Shown here one piece after another: positions 7,654 to 18,017 of a DNA stretch of 64,000 nt; the first letter of the stretch is position 1; the number at the start of each line of letters is the position of its first letter. Made by a program: the position numbers and the translations under genes. The notes beneath the pieces were generated by a model. It did no database searches, was not told where the DNA came from, and saw only the letters and a list, made by a program, of their open reading frames with translations. The stretch is from assembly GCF_019880405.1 (NCBI RefSeq), contig NZ_CP082269.1, forward strand, positions 2,852,001 through 2,916,000. The letters are read 5' to 3'. Origin of the DNA: Enterobacter sp. C2. GTDB taxonomy: Bacteria > Pseudomonadota > Gammaproteobacteria > Enterobacterales > Enterobacteriaceae.

Positions 7654-10497
7654 CTACGTTCTTGCTTTTCTCACCCGCTCCGCATAGATCGCCAGCGTCT
7701 GCTGCAGTACGTCCAGCGTCACCGGTTTCGACAGGCAGCTGTCCATGCCCGACTCCAGACAACGCTGCTTCTCTTCCGCCAGCGCGTTAGCCGTCACGCC
7801 CACCACCGGCAAGGTCAGCCCCAGCTGGCGAATGCGCTGCGTCAGGCGGTAGCCATCCATATTTGGCATGTTGACGTCGCTGAGAATAATGTCGATGTGG
7901 TTTTTGCTCAGCACGTTCAGGGCATCCACCCCGTCATTGGCAGTTTTGCACTGGTAGCCCAGGGAACCCAGCTGATCGGCAAGCAGACGACGGTTAATGG
8001 GATGATCGTCCACCACCAGAATCATCATGTCGTCATTGTAGGCATCCTGCGTCTCCGCAGAGAGCACCGGCGCGGTTTCGCTGGTGTCCACCTTGACGCT
8101 GTAGATACGCGCCAGCAGGGCCAGCATCTCGTGCGGTGACGCCACGCTGTGCGTCCACTCGCCGGGCTTACGCTCCTGCGGAATGCCGATATGCCGACGG
8201 CAGAAGATCACCGCCGCCCTGCCCTGCCAGGGCTGGTCGAGGGCGTCATCGGTCAGGAGCGTATCATCCGCGTCCGGGGTCTGCCCTTCGTAGCGCTCGG
8301 TGCGAATGCCGTTGCGCGTCAGCAGCGACTCCACAAAACTGTACAGGGAAGCGTTGCGGATCGCTAACCAGCAGCGGGTGTTGGCCAGGCCGTCAACGTC
8401 AATCGCCTGTGGAGACTGGGCGGAGTAGAGCGGGATACGCACGGTAAACTGGCTTCCCATTCCCGGCTCGGTATCCACGGAGATATCGCCGTCCATCATG
8501 CTGATCAGCTTCTCACAGATAGCCAGCCCCAGCCCGGTGCCCTGGAAGTTGCGCTGCACTCCAGTTCCCACCTGGAAGAAGGGATCGAACAGGCGAACCA
8601 CCTCTTTGGCCGGAATGCCGACGCCGGTATCGCGGACTTGAATAGAGAGATACTCCCCTGAGCGCTGCACATGCAGCACGATGCAGCCCACGTCGGTAAA
8701 TTTGATGGCGTTGCTCAGCAGGTTGGAGATCACCTGCTGCAGGCGCATCGGATCGCCCTCCATCATCACCGGCACGTCTGGCTCGATAAAGCAGTACAGC
8801 CCAAGCTGCTTACGCACCACCAGCGGCAGGTAGTTAGCGGTAATGTGGTTCATCACCTCGCGCGGGGAGAACTCTCGCGGCTCGATCTTCAGCTGCTCCG
8901 ACTCGATTTTTGAGAAGTCGAGAATATCGCTGATGATCTTCAGCAGCAGGCTGGAGGAGTTGTTCATTGCCGTCACCAGCCGATCCACGCCTTTCGGCAG
9001 GGCCTTGGTTTGCAGCAGATCGAGGTTACCGATAATGCCGTAGAGCGGCGTGCGCAGCTCATGGCTAACGGTCGCCAGGAACATCGATTTCGACTGGCTC
9101 GCCTGCTCTGCCGCCTGGGCCATATCCTGCAGCGACTCCTCCATTTTTACGCGTGAGGAGACATCCACCAGCACGCAAATAGCCACGTTCTCATTGCGGT
9201 AGCGCGAATGGACAAAGCTAATCTGTAGGTTGGTGTTGTTGCTGGTGAGCACGTCAACAAAATTGACCTGCTGACCGCAGATAATCTGCGTCAGCCGCTG
9301 CCGATCCTCGTGGGTCAGCATATTAAGGTAGTTGTGCGCCAGCTCGTTACTCAGAATGTTTGTCCCATCCTGGGTACGTAAAATACAGATCCCCACCGGC
9401 GCGGAGGCCACAATCTTGCGGTTGAACTGCTCATGCTCTTCAAGACGCTGGGCGTCCACTTCCGCCGGAATAAAGATGCGTCGCTCGTACATCCGCGCCA
9501 GGGTAAAGAGGGCAATCCCCACCAGCACGTTAAGCAGTACCGCGTTGAGGATCAGCATGCGGATATGTTCCAGCACCAAATCCACCGGCACCGAGTAAAC
9601 CACGCTCAGCGATGAGGGTTGCAGGCTCTTCTTCAGCACCAGATCGCGGAAGCCAGAGGTGTAGCCAAACCAGGAGCGCTCCTGCATCCAACGCGGATCG
9701 ATCTCCGGTCGGTTGTCCGGCCCGGTCAGAGAGATCAGCGCATGGCCGTTCTCATCGAGAATGGTTACGCTTACCGGCAGCGTACCCGGTGTAAAGAAGT
9801 TATCCATGCGGATAGACTGCTCAACGCCCAGCAGCGCCTGCAGGCGGTTGGCCAGATAGACCGGCGTCAGGGCGTAGAAGTAGCCGATGCCCGGACGTGC
9901 GCCCTGGCTTATCCAGAAGATGTTGTTGCCGCGCTCTTCCTGCGGGGCATTGCGGTACTTCATGATGCGCTCGTGCAGGTTTTTCAGGGCGCTTTCCCGC
10001 TCCAGCGGCACGTCGCGCAGGCCAAAGTCGGCCATACAGAGGTTGGCGCTGCCGATTAAAAATACCCGGTTGAGATCGTAGGCAGCGGAGAAGTTGTCCC
10101 GCCAGTAGCGCATAAACCACGCCAGCGACTCCAGCGAGCCGCGCCATGCCGTGCCCATTGCTGCGCAGTCAGAGTCTGGAAACAGCGGTTGAAAATCGGG
10201 AACGTCGTTCTGCGAATTCGGAGCGCGAGAGGCCATAATGCCGTTCTCTGCCGTCAGGCGGTTTTCCGCGATGTACTTAAGCTCTTTCATCACGTCGGAG
10301 GTGCGCTGAATATAGCGCTGGGCCTGATCGAAGCTGAGGTTAAACTCCTTGCGGATTTCAGACTCTTTCTGGTGCAGGGCGTTTACGATGTAGAACACCG
10401 AACAGAGAATAATCAGCAGCCAAAGCAGCAGCGCCAGCGCCCGAAACAGATAGCGTGAAACTTTGAGTGTAGTACGAAAAGAGACGAGGTATTTCAA
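7654..10497 (-). CDS. rcsC: RcsC, hybrid sensor histidine kinase of the Rcs phosphorelay
   Basis: 947 residues (E. coli 949). The order is: membrane segment at about 20-40, periplasmic sensor to about 310, second membrane segment, a PAS-like linker, the HisKA domain with the phosphorylated His in ATVSHELRTPLYG (about 477), an HATPase domain with DTGVGIP and GTGLGLAI, the RcsC-specific ABL domain, and a C-terminal receiver with the Asp in IILSDVNMPNMDG (about 873). It senses outer-membrane stress through RcsF/IgaA and passes phosphate to RcsD. It is convergent with rcsB across a REP element. In E. coli the ato genes separate rcsC from gyrA; here gyrA is the next gene. Confidence 0.97.
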   Translation of the reverse strand: MKYLVSFRTTLKVSRYLFRALALLLWLLIILCSVFYIVNALHQKESEIRKEFNLSFDQAQRYIQRTSDVMKELKYIAENRLTAENGIMASRAPNSQNDVPDFQPLFPDSDCAAMGTAWRGSLESLAWFMRYWRDNFSAAYDLNRVFLIGSANLCMADFGLRDVPLERESALKNLHERIMKYRNAPQEERGNNIFWISQGARPGIGYFYALTPVYLANRLQALLGVEQSIRMDNFFTPGTLPVSVTILDENGHALISLTGPDNRPEIDPRWMQERSWFGYTSGFRDLVLKKSLQPSSLSVVYSVPVDLVLEHIRMLILNAVLLNVLVGIALFTLARMYERRIFIPAEVDAQRLEEHEQFNRKIVASAPVGICILRTQDGTNILSNELAHNYLNMLTHEDRQRLTQIICGQQVNFVDVLTSNNTNLQISFVHSRYRNENVAICVLVDVSSRVKMEESLQDMAQAAEQASQSKSMFLATVSHELRTPLYGIIGNLDLLQTKALPKGVDRLVTAMNNSSSLLLKIISDILDFSKIESEQLKIEPREFSPREVMNHITANYLPLVVRKQLGLYCFIEPDVPVMMEGDPMRLQQVISNLLSNAIKFTDVGCIVLHVQRSGEYLSIQVRDTGVGIPAKEVVRLFDPFFQVGTGVQRNFQGTGLGLAICEKLISMMDGDISVDTEPGMGSQFTVRIPLYSAQSPQAIDVDGLANTRCWLAIRNASLYSFVESLLTRNGIRTERYEGQTPDADDTLLTDDALDQPWQGRAAVIFCRRHIGIPQERKPGEWTHSVASPHEMLALLARIYSVKVDTSETAPVLSAETQDAYNDDMMILVVDDHPINRRLLADQLGSLGYQCKTANDGVDALNVLSKNHIDIILSDVNMPNMDGYRLTQRIRQLGLTLPVVGVTANALAEEKQRCLESGMDSCLSKPVTLDVLQQTLAIYAERVRKART

Positions 10498-10566
10498 CGT
10501 GGCGATGCTCCGCCGTCAGGGTCACAAAAGGATGTCGATAAGGTAGCGGTAAAACGGGCAGACCGC

Positions 10567-10597
10567 AAAGAAAAAGGGCCGGATTGCCGGCCCTTTC
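10567..10597 (-). terminator. Rho-independent terminator of gyrA
   Basis: The stem GGGCCGG/CCGGCCC (10576-10582 and 10587-10593, loop ATTG) is followed on the minus strand by CTTTTTC-type sequence. It lies about 30 bases after the gyrA stop. Confidence 0.85.
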
Positions 10598-10624
10598 ATC
10601 AATGCTCAGACTGACGGCGTAGAA

Positions 10625-13261
10625 TTACTCTTCGCTATCGTCCGCTGCATCATCGTCGGCTTCGGTTTCCGGCGCGATATCGTCATCGCCCTCTGCTACC
10701 GTACCGTCGATTGCGTCCAGCTCTTCGTCATCTACCGGCTCGGCCACGCGTTGCAGACCCACGACGTTCTCATCTTCCGCCGTGCGAATGAGGATCACGC
10801 CCTGGGTGTTACGCCCGACCACGCTGATCTCCGAGACGCGGGTACGCACCAGCGTACCGGCATCGGTGATCATCATGATCTGGTCGCAGTCGTCGACCTG
10901 CACCGCACCAACAACGGAGCCGTTGCGCTCGGTGACCTTAATGGAGATAACGCCCTGGGTACCGCGGGACTTGGTAGGGTACTCTTCCTGCGCCGTACGT
11001 TTACCGTAGCCGTTCTGGGTCACGGTCAGGATGGCACCTTCCCCACGAGGCACAATCAGAGAGACAACCTTATCAACGCCTGCCAGCTTGATGCCGCGCA
11101 CGCCAGTGGCCGTACGGCCCATTGCACGCACCGCATTATCTTTGAAGCGCACCACTTTACCGGCAGCAGAGAAGAGCATTACCTCGTCGTCGCCGGAGGT
11201 CAGGTCAACGCCAATTAGCTCGTCGCCTTCGTTCAGGTTCACCGCGATGATCCCGGCCGAACGCGGACGACTGAACTCGGTCAGCGCCGTTTTCTTCACC
11301 GTACCGCTGGCGGTCGCCATAAAGACGTTGACGCCCTCTTCGTACTCGCGCACCGGCAGAATGGCGGTGATACGTTCGTTGGCTTCCAGCGGCAGCAGGT
11401 TGACGATCGGACGACCGCGCGCGCCACGGCTCGCTTCCGGCAGCTGGTAGACCTTCATCCAGTAGAGACGACCTCGGCTGGAGAAGCAGAGGATCGTGTC
11501 GTGGGTGTTGGCCACCAGCAGACGGTCGATAAAGTCCTCTTCTTTAATACGGGCGGCCGATTTGCCTTTCCCGCCTCGGCGCTGGGCCTCGTAGTCGGTC
11601 AGCGGCTGGTACTTCACGTAGCCCTGATGCGACAGCGTGACCACTACGTCTTCCTGGCTGATCAGATCTTCGATATTGATATCGGCGCTGTTCGCGGTGA
11701 TCTCGGTGCGGCGCGCGTCGCCAAACTGGTCACGAACCAGCTCCAGCTCCTCGCGGATCACCTCCATCAGACGATCGGCGCTGCCGAGGATGTGCAGCAG
11801 CTCGGCAATCTGCTCCAGCAGCTCTTTGTATTCGTCGAGCAGCTTCTCGTGCTCCAGGCCGGTCAGCTTCTGCAAACGCAGATCCAGAATCGCCTGCGCC
11901 TGCTGCTCGGTCAGGTAGTATTGACCATCACGCACGCCGAATTCCGGCTCCAGCCACTCCGGACGCGCAGCGTCATCGCCCGCACGTTCGAGCATGGCAG
12001 AGACATTACCCAACGCCCATGGACGGGCTACCAGCCCAGCTTTCGCTTCGGCCGGGGTCGGTGCACGGCGGATCAGCTCGATAATCGGGTCGATGTTCGC
12101 CAGCGCAACCGCCAGCGCTTCAAGGATATGCGCGCGATCGCGGGCTTTACGCAGTTCGAAAATGGTACGACGGGTCACTACTTCACGACGGTGACGCACA
12201 AACGCAGAAAGAATATCTTTCAGGTTCATGATCTTCGGCTGACCGTGGTGCAGTGCCACCATGTTGATACCGAAGGAGACCTGCAGCTGCGTCTGGGAGT
12301 AGAGGTTGTTTAGCACCACCTCGCCCACCGCGTCGCGTTTGATCTCAATCACGATGCGCATGCCGTCTTTATCGGACTCGTCACGCAGGGCGCTGATGCC
12401 CTCGACGCGCTTGTCTTTCACCAGCTCGGCAATCTTCTCGATCAGGCGCGCTTTGTTCACCTGGTACGGAATTTCGTGCACGATGATGGTTTCACGACCG
12501 GTTTTCGCGTCGGCTTCCACTTCCGCGCGTGCGCGAATGTAGATTTTACCGCGGCCGGTGCGATAGGCCTCTTCGATACCGCGACGACCGTTGATGATCG
12601 CCGCCGTCGGGAAGTCTGGCCCTGGAATGTGCTCCATCAGCCCTTCAACGCTGATGTTCTCATCGTCGATGTAGGCCAGGCAGCCGTTGATCACTTCCGT
12701 CAGGTTGTGTGGCGGAATGTTGGTGGCCATCCCTACCGCGATACCGGACGCGCCGTTGACCAGCAGGTTCGGGATTTTGGTCGGCATAACGTCTGGAATG
12801 CGTTCGGTTCCGTCGTAGTTATCAACGAAATCGACCGTCTCTTTTTCCAGATCGGCCATCAGCTCGTGGGCGATTTTCGACATACGGATTTCCGTATAAC
12901 GCATCGCTGCGGCGGAGTCGCCGTCTACCGAGCCGAAGTTACCCTGGCCATCGACCAGCATATAACGCAGCGAAAACGGCTGCGCCATACGAACGATGGT
13001 GTCATACACCGCCGTATCCCCATGGGGATGGTATTTACCGATTACGTCACCAACGACACGGGCAGATTTTTTGTAGGCTTTATTCCAGTCATTGCCCAAT
13101 ACGTTCATGGCGTAAAGTACGCGACGGTGTACCGGTTTCAGGCCATCGCGGACGTCTGGCAGCGCACGGCCAACAATGACCGACATCGCATAGTCCAGAT
13201 AGGAGCTCTTCAGCTCTTCCTCGATGTTAACCGGTGTAATTTCTCTCGCAAGGTCGCTCAT
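10625..13261 (-). CDS. gyrA: GyrA, DNA gyrase subunit A
   Basis: 878 residues (E. coli 875). The N-terminal breakage-reunion domain carries the active-site Tyr122 ([13 protein letters not shown]). The C-terminal beta-pinwheel has the GyrA box QRRGGKG, and the protein ends in a long acidic tail. With GyrB it introduces negative supercoils. The quinolone-resistance region reads GDTAVYD: Thr at 83 and Asp at 87. E. coli and Salmonella wild type have Ser83, but Thr83 is, to my knowledge, the natural residue in some other enterics such as Citrobacter freundii and Klebsiella aerogenes, so it is not proof of acquired resistance. It is divergent from ubiG. Confidence 0.98.
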   Translation of the reverse strand: MSDLAREITPVNIEEELKSSYLDYAMSVIVGRALPDVRDGLKPVHRRVLYAMNVLGNDWNKAYKKSARVVGDVIGKYHPHGDTAVYDTIVRMAQPFSLRYMLVDGQGNFGSVDGDSAAAMRYTEIRMSKIAHELMADLEKETVDFVDNYDGTERIPDVMPTKIPNLLVNGASGIAVGMATNIPPHNLTEVINGCLAYIDDENISVEGLMEHIPGPDFPTAAIINGRRGIEEAYRTGRGKIYIRARAEVEADAKTGRETIIVHEIPYQVNKARLIEKIAELVKDKRVEGISALRDESDKDGMRIVIEIKRDAVGEVVLNNLYSQTQLQVSFGINMVALHHGQPKIMNLKDILSAFVRHRREVVTRRTIFELRKARDRAHILEALAVALANIDPIIELIRRAPTPAEAKAGLVARPWALGNVSAMLERAGDDAARPEWLEPEFGVRDGQYYLTEQQAQAILDLRLQKLTGLEHEKLLDEYKELLEQIAELLHILGSADRLMEVIREELELVRDQFGDARRTEITANSADINIEDLISQEDVVVTLSHQGYVKYQPLTDYEAQRRGGKGKSAARIKEEDFIDRLLVANTHDTILCFSSRGRLYWMKVYQLPEASRGARGRPIVNLLPLEANERITAILPVREYEEGVNVFMATASGTVKKTALTEFSRPRSAGIIAVNLNEGDELIGVDLTSGDDEVMLFSAAGKVVRFKDNAVRAMGRTATGVRGIKLAGVDKVVSLIVPRGEGAILTVTQNGYGKRTAQEEYPTKSRGTQGVISIKVTERNGSVVGAVQVDDCDQIMMITDAGTLVRTRVSEISVVGRNTQGVILIRTAEDENVVGLQRVAEPVDDEELDAIDGTVAEGDDDIAPETEADDDAADDSEE

Positions 13262-13418
13262 CTAACCGCTATCCCTCTACTGTATCCCGGATTCAAAGGT
13301 CGCAAATTATAACACAGCCGACGTGATTCCGGTAAAGTAAACACCCCCGCCAATGCTTTATTGATACTTCTCTCCTGATATACTCAATGCACTGATTGAT
13401 TAAGGAGTAAAAGCGCCC

Positions 13419-14147
13419 ATGAATGCTGAAAAACCGCCGGTGGCTCAAAACGTTGACTATGAAGAGATCGCCAAATTTGAAGCCGTGGCGTCACGCTGGT
13501 GGGATACCGAAGGCGAGTTTAAACCGCTGCATCGTATCAACCCCCTGCGCCTGGGCTATATCGCCGAGCGCGTCGGCGGCCTGTTCGGCAAAAAAGTGCT
13601 GGACGTTGGCTGCGGCGGCGGCATCCTGGCCGAGAGCATGGCCCGGGAAGGCGCTAACGTCAGCGGCCTCGATATGGGCTTTGAGCCGCTACAGGTTGCT
13701 CGCCTGCACGCCCTGGAGTCCGGCATTCATGTCGACTACGTTCAGGAGACGGTAGAGGAGCATGCGGCTAAGCAGGCAGGAGAGTATGACGTCGTCACCT
13801 GCATGGAGATGCTGGAGCACGTTCCCGATCCGCAGTCGGTGGTGCACGCCTGCGCCCGCCTCGTTAAGCCTGGCGGCCACGTCTTCTTCTCGACGCTTAA
13901 CCGCAGCGGCAAAGCCTGGCTGCTGGCGATTGTTGGCGCAGAGTACGTGTTGCGCATGGTGCCGAAAGGTACGCACGACGTGAAGAAGTTTATTAAACCC
14001 GCCGAACTGATTAGCTGGATCGATCCTACTCCGCTGCAGGAGCGGCATATGATTGGCCTGCACTACAATCCGCTTAGCGATCGCTTTAAGCTGGCGCCAG
14101 GGGTTGACGTGAACTACATGCTGCACACCCAGGCAAAAAACAGCTAA
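13419..14147 (+). CDS. ubiG: UbiG, ubiquinone biosynthesis O-methyltransferase
   Basis: 242 residues (E. coli 240). The class I S-adenosylmethionine-binding motif LDVGCGGG is at residues 61-68 and the EMLEHV motif near 130. UbiG performs both O-methylations of ubiquinone biosynthesis (the catechol intermediate and demethylubiquinone) and associates with membranes in the Ubi complex. The ATG follows AAGGAG with good spacing. It is monocistronic: divergent from gyrA, and followed by a hairpin before the nrdA control region. Confidence 0.97.
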   Translation: MNAEKPPVAQNVDYEEIAKFEAVASRWWDTEGEFKPLHRINPLRLGYIAERVGGLFGKKVLDVGCGGGILAESMAREGANVSGLDMGFEPLQVARLHALESGIHVDYVQETVEEHAAKQAGEYDVVTCMEMLEHVPDPQSVVHACARLVKPGGHVFFSTLNRSGKAWLLAIVGAEYVLRMVPKGTHDVKKFIKPAELISWIDPTPLQERHMIGLHYNPLSDRFKLAPGVDVNYMLHTQAKNS

Positions 14148-14171
14148 CGATATCTGAAAATGTGATGACCA

Positions 14172-14196
14172 TTACGCAGCCTCATAAGCTGCGTAA
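14172..14196 (+). terminator. Hairpin after ubiG, probable terminator
   Basis: A perfect 9-bp inverted repeat TTACGCAGC/GCTGCGTAA with a seven-base loop lies 25 bases after the ubiG stop. The following T tract is poor (TTCACTT), so it may be a weak intrinsic terminator or a 3' stabilising structure. Confidence 0.5.
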
Positions 14197-14377
14197 TTCA
14201 CTTCCGCCAGTTCCTCGATGAAGATTTCAGCGTTCGATCACATTCACTTTTTTTTTTCACATGCGTTGACTTTCCTGTAGCCCTTATCGTTCGCGGACTT
14301 AGCGTTTATTACCTTTCCGCAACCGCAATTTAACCTCAAAATCAACTCTTGTACTGAAAAGAATCCAGACTAGAATA

Positions 14378-14425
14378 CTCACCATATTGTGACGTTTTTA
14401 TCAAACACCCCCTACATATAGTATT
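14378..14425 (+). promoter_or_regulatory. Probable pair of NrdR boxes in the nrdA promoter
   Basis: Two near-palindromes resemble the NrdR consensus (ACAC-ATAT-GTGT type): CACCATATTGTG centred near 14385 and CCTACATATAGTAT centred near 14418. Their centres are about 32 bases apart, three helical turns, the spacing known for paired NrdR sites. NrdR is the nucleotide-sensing repressor of ribonucleotide reductase genes. The assignment is from pattern and spacing only. Confidence 0.55.
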
Positions 14426-14463
14426 TATCCACAGGTTTAACCACAGTGTGAAAATGTGGATAA
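14425..14463 (+). promoter_or_regulatory. Two inverted DnaA boxes upstream of nrdA
   Basis: TTATCCACA (14425-14433) and its exact inverse TGTGGATAA (14455-14463) are perfect DnaA boxes, 21 bases apart and ending 33 bases before the nrdA start. E. coli nrdAB also has DnaA boxes in its promoter, linking dNTP supply to replication initiation. The first box abuts the putative NrdR box. Confidence 0.85.
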
Positions 14464-14496
14464 GCGGGGGATACTTTTTTTCTTAAGGACAGGTAC

Positions 14497-16782
14497 ATGA
14501 ATCAGAGTCTGCTGGTGACGAAGCGTGATGGTCGTACTGAACGCATCAATCTGGATAAAATCCACCGGGTGCTGGATTGGGCGGCAGAAGGGCTGAATAA
14601 CGTATCGATCTCTCAGGTTGAACTGCGTTCCCACATTCAGTTCTACGACGGCATTAAAACGTCCGACATCCACGAAACCATTATCAAAGCCGCTGCGGAT
14701 CTCATCTCCCGCGACGCGCCGGATTATCAATATCTGGCTGCCCGCCTTGCCATCTTCCACCTGCGTAAAAAAGCCTACGGCCAGTTTGAGCCGCCGGTGC
14801 TGATTGACCACGTACGCAAAATGATTGAGCTGGGCAAATACGATAGTCATCTGCTGGAAGACTACACGGAAGAAGAGTTCCAGCAGATGGACGGTTTCAT
14901 CCAGCACGACCGCGACCTGACCTTCTCCTATGCGGCAGTGAAGCAGCTGGAAGGTAAATACCTGGTTCAGAACCGCGTGACCGGCGAAATCTACGAGAGC
15001 GCCCAGTTCCTCTACATTCTGGTTGCCGCGTGCCTGTTCTCTAACTATCCGCGCGACACCCGTCTGGACTACGTGAAGCGTTTCTATGACGCGGTCTCAA
15101 CCTTTAAGATCTCGCTGCCGACGCCGATCATGTCCGGCGTGCGTACCCCAACTCGCCAGTTCAGCTCCTGCGTGCTGATCGAGTGCGGCGACAGCCTGGA
15201 CTCCATCAACGCCACCTCCAGCGCGATTGTGAAGTATGTCTCCCAGCGCGCCGGTATCGGCATCAACGCTGGCCGCATCCGCGCGCTCGGCAGCCCGATC
15301 CGCGGCGGTGAAGCGTTCCACACCGGCTGTATTCCGTTCTACAAGCACTTCCAGACCGCGGTGAAGTCCTGCTCTCAGGGCGGCGTGCGCGGCGGTGCGG
15401 CAACCCTCTTCTACCCGATGTGGCATCTGGAAGTTGAGAGCCTGCTGGTGCTGAAAAACAACCGTGGCGTTGAGGGCAACCGCGTTCGTCACATGGACTA
15501 CGGCGTACAGATCAACAAGCTGATGTACACCCGTCTGCTGAAGGGCCAGGATATCACCCTCTTCAGCCCGTCCGATGTGCCAGGGCTGTACGATGCCTTC
15601 TTTGCCGATCAGGACGAGTTTGAGCGCCTGTACGTGCAGTATGAGCAGGATGAGAGCATCCGTAAGCAGCGCGTGAAGGCCGTTGAGCTCTTCTCGCTGA
15701 TGATGCAGGAGCGTGCTTCTACCGGCCGTATCTACATTCAGAACGTGGACCACTGCAACACCCACAGCCCGTTCGATCCGGCTGTTGCGCCGGTGCGCCA
15801 GTCCAACCTGTGCCTGGAGATCGCCCTGCCGACCAAACCGCTGATGGACGTCAACGACGAGAACGGTGAAATCGCGCTCTGCACGCTGTCGGCGTTCAAC
15901 CTCGGCGCAATCAACAGCCTGGACGAGCTGGAAGAGCTGGCGGTGCTGGCGGTACGTGCTCTGGATGCGCTGCTGGACTATCAGGACTACCCGATCCCGG
16001 CCGCAAAACGCGGGGCAATGGGCCGCCGTACGCTGGGTATTGGCGTAATCAACTACGCCTACTGGCTGGCGAAAAACGGCAAGCGCTACTCCGACGGCAG
16101 CGCCAACAACCTGACCCACCAGACCTTTGAAGCCATTCAGTACTTCCTGCTGAAAGCGTCTAACGAGCTGGCGAAAGAGCAAGGCGCGTGCCCGTGGTTC
16201 AACGAGACCACCTATGCCCAGGGTATCCTGCCGATCGACACCTATAAAAAGGATCTCGACGGTATTACCGATGAGGCACTGCACTACAACTGGGAAGCGC
16301 TGCGTCAGTCCATTCAGACCCACGGCCTGCGTAACTCCACGCTCTCCGCGTTGATGCCGTCTGAAACCTCGTCGCAGATCTCTAACGCCACCAACGGCAT
16401 TGAGCCGCCGCGCGGCCACGTGAGCATCAAAGCGTCGAAAGACGGGATCCTGCGCCAGGTGGTGCCGGACTATGAACACCTGAAAAACAACTATGAGCTG
16501 CTGTGGGAGATGCCGAACAACGACGGTTACCTCCAGCTGGTAGGCATCATGCAGAAGTTTATCGACCAGTCGATCTCTGCTAACACCAACTACGATCCGT
16601 CCCGCTTCCCGTCTGGCAAAGTGCCGATGCAGCAGCTGCTGAAGGATCTGCTCACTGCCTATAAGTTTGGCGTCAAGACCCTGTACTATCAGAACACCCG
16701 CGACGGTGCGGAAGATGCGCAGGACGATATGGTGCCTTCTATTCAGGACGATGGCTGCGAAAGCGGCGCATGTAAGATTTAA
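14497..16782 (+). CDS. nrdA: NrdA, class Ia ribonucleoside-diphosphate reductase alpha subunit
   Basis: 761 residues, the same as E. coli. An N-terminal ATP-cone (about 5-95) mediates dATP inhibition. The catalytic barrel contains the active-site segments with FSSCVLIECGDS and CLEIALPT. The C-terminal redox pair is Cys754 and Cys759 (GCESGACKI). It reduces ribonucleoside diphosphates using a thiyl radical generated through NrdB. The ATG follows AAGGA. nrdB follows 104 bases downstream across REP elements, and yfaE completes the operon. Expression is probably set by the DnaA and NrdR sites just upstream. Confidence 0.98.
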   Translation: MNQSLLVTKRDGRTERINLDKIHRVLDWAAEGLNNVSISQVELRSHIQFYDGIKTSDIHETIIKAAADLISRDAPDYQYLAARLAIFHLRKKAYGQFEPPVLIDHVRKMIELGKYDSHLLEDYTEEEFQQMDGFIQHDRDLTFSYAAVKQLEGKYLVQNRVTGEIYESAQFLYILVAACLFSNYPRDTRLDYVKRFYDAVSTFKISLPTPIMSGVRTPTRQFSSCVLIECGDSLDSINATSSAIVKYVSQRAGIGINAGRIRALGSPIRGGEAFHTGCIPFYKHFQTAVKSCSQGGVRGGAATLFYPMWHLEVESLLVLKNNRGVEGNRVRHMDYGVQINKLMYTRLLKGQDITLFSPSDVPGLYDAFFADQDEFERLYVQYEQDESIRKQRVKAVELFSLMMQERASTGRIYIQNVDHCNTHSPFDPAVAPVRQSNLCLEIALPTKPLMDVNDENGEIALCTLSAFNLGAINSLDELEELAVLAVRALDALLDYQDYPIPAAKRGAMGRRTLGIGVINYAYWLAKNGKRYSDGSANNLTHQTFEAIQYFLLKASNELAKEQGACPWFNETTYAQGILPIDTYKKDLDGITDEALHYNWEALRQSIQTHGLRNSTLSALMPSETSSQISNATNGIEPPRGHVSIKASKDGILRQVVPDYEHLKNNYELLWEMPNNDGYLQLVGIMQKFIDQSISANTNYDPSRFPSGKVPMQQLLKDLLTAYKFGVKTLYYQNTRDGAEDAQDDMVPSIQDDGCESGACKI

Positions 16783-16792
16783 GATCGTTTAG

Positions 16793-16864
16793 CCGGGTGG
16801 CGCTTCGCTAACCCGGCCTACAGGTATTGTAGGCCCGGCAAGCTCTGCGCCCCCGGGCGCTACC
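16793..16864. repeat. Pair of REP-like palindromes (BIME-like) between nrdA and nrdB
   Basis: GCCGGGTGGCGCTTCGCTAA-CCCGGCCTAC is followed by an inverted partner starting GTAGGCCCGGC and ending in CGGGCGCTAC. The two head-to-head REP units occupy most of the 104-base nrdA-nrdB gap. They may stabilise the upstream nrdA message and so adjust the subunit ratio. Confidence 0.8.
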
Positions 16865-16886
16865 ATTTTTGACAGGACTTCCATTC

Positions 16887-18017
16887 ATGGCATACACCAC
16901 CTTTTCACAGACGAAGAACGATCAGCTGAAAGAGCCGATGTTTTTCGGCCAGTCGGTCAACGTCGCCCGCTACGATCAGCAAAAATATGACATCTTTGAA
17001 AAGCTGATTGAGAAACAGCTCTCCTTCTTCTGGCGTCCGGAAGAGGTTGACGTCTCGCGGGATCGCATCGACTTCCAGGCGCTGCCGGAGCATGAAAAGC
17101 ACATCTTCCTCAGCAATCTGAAATATCAGACGCTGCTGGATTCCATTCAGGGCCGTAGCCCGAACGTGGCCCTGCTGCCGCTGATCTCTATCCCTGAGCT
17201 GGAGACATGGGTCGAAACCTGGGCGTTTTCCGAGACTATCCACTCTCGCTCCTACACCCATATCATTCGTAATATCGTTAACGATCCGGCAATCGTCTTC
17301 GACGATATCGTCACCAACGAGCAGATCCTCAAGCGAGCGGAAGGTATCTCCCACTTCTATGACGATCTGATCCAGCTGACCAGCTACTGGCACCTGCTGG
17401 GCGAAGGGACGCATACCGTCAACGGCCAGACCGTGACCGTAAATCTGCGCGAGCTGAAGAAGAAACTCTACCTCTGCCTGATGAGCGTTAACGCGCTGGA
17501 AGCGATCCGCTTCTACGTCAGCTTCGCCTGCTCCTTCGCTTTCGCCGAGCGCGAGCTGATGGAAGGCAACGCCAAGATCATTCGCCTGATCGCCCGTGAC
17601 GAAGCCCTGCACCTGACCGGCACCCAGCATATGCTGAACCTGCTGCGCAGCGGCGTAGACGATCCGGAGATGGCGGAAATTGCTGAAGAGTGCAAGCAGG
17701 CCTCGTACGATCTCTTCGTGCAGGCGGCAGTGCAGGAGAAAGAGTGGGCAGAGTATCTCTTCCAGGGCGGCTCGATGATCGGCCTGAACAAGGATATTCT
17801 CTGCCAGTACGTAGAGTACATCACCAATATCCGTATGCAGGCGGTGGGCCTGGATCTGCCGTTCCAAACCCGCTCCAACCCGATCCCGTGGATCAACACC
17901 TGGCTGGTCTCTGACAACGTCCAGGTGGCACCGCAGGAGGTTGAGGTGAGCTCTTACCTGGTCGGGCAGATCGATTCGGAAGTTAACACCGACGATCTCA
18001 GCGACTTCCAGCTCTAA
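16887..18017 (+). CDS. nrdB: NrdB, class Ia ribonucleoside-diphosphate reductase beta subunit
   Basis: 376 residues from the ATG at 16887, equal to E. coli; the six upstream in-frame codons are not expected to be translated because AGGA and the conserved N-terminus [12 protein letters not shown] point to 16887. Diiron ligands and the radical Tyr are in place: Tyr123 counting Met (Tyr122 of the mature protein) in SRSYTHI, Glu116 and His119 in SETIHS, and Glu/His in RDEALHL. It generates the tyrosyl radical for NrdA. The C-terminus DDLSDFQL is the NrdA-binding tail. The stop overlaps the yfaE start by one base. Confidence 0.98.
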   Translation: MAYTTFSQTKNDQLKEPMFFGQSVNVARYDQQKYDIFEKLIEKQLSFFWRPEEVDVSRDRIDFQALPEHEKHIFLSNLKYQTLLDSIQGRSPNVALLPLISIPELETWVETWAFSETIHSRSYTHIIRNIVNDPAIVFDDIVTNEQILKRAEGISHFYDDLIQLTSYWHLLGEGTHTVNGQTVTVNLRELKKKLYLCLMSVNALEAIRFYVSFACSFAFAERELMEGNAKIIRLIARDEALHLTGTQHMLNLLRSGVDDPEMAEIAEECKQASYDLFVQAAVQEKEWAEYLFQGGSMIGLNKDILCQYVEYITNIRMQAVGLDLPFQTRSNPIPWINTWLVSDNVQVAPQEVEVSSYLVGQIDSEVNTDDLSDFQL

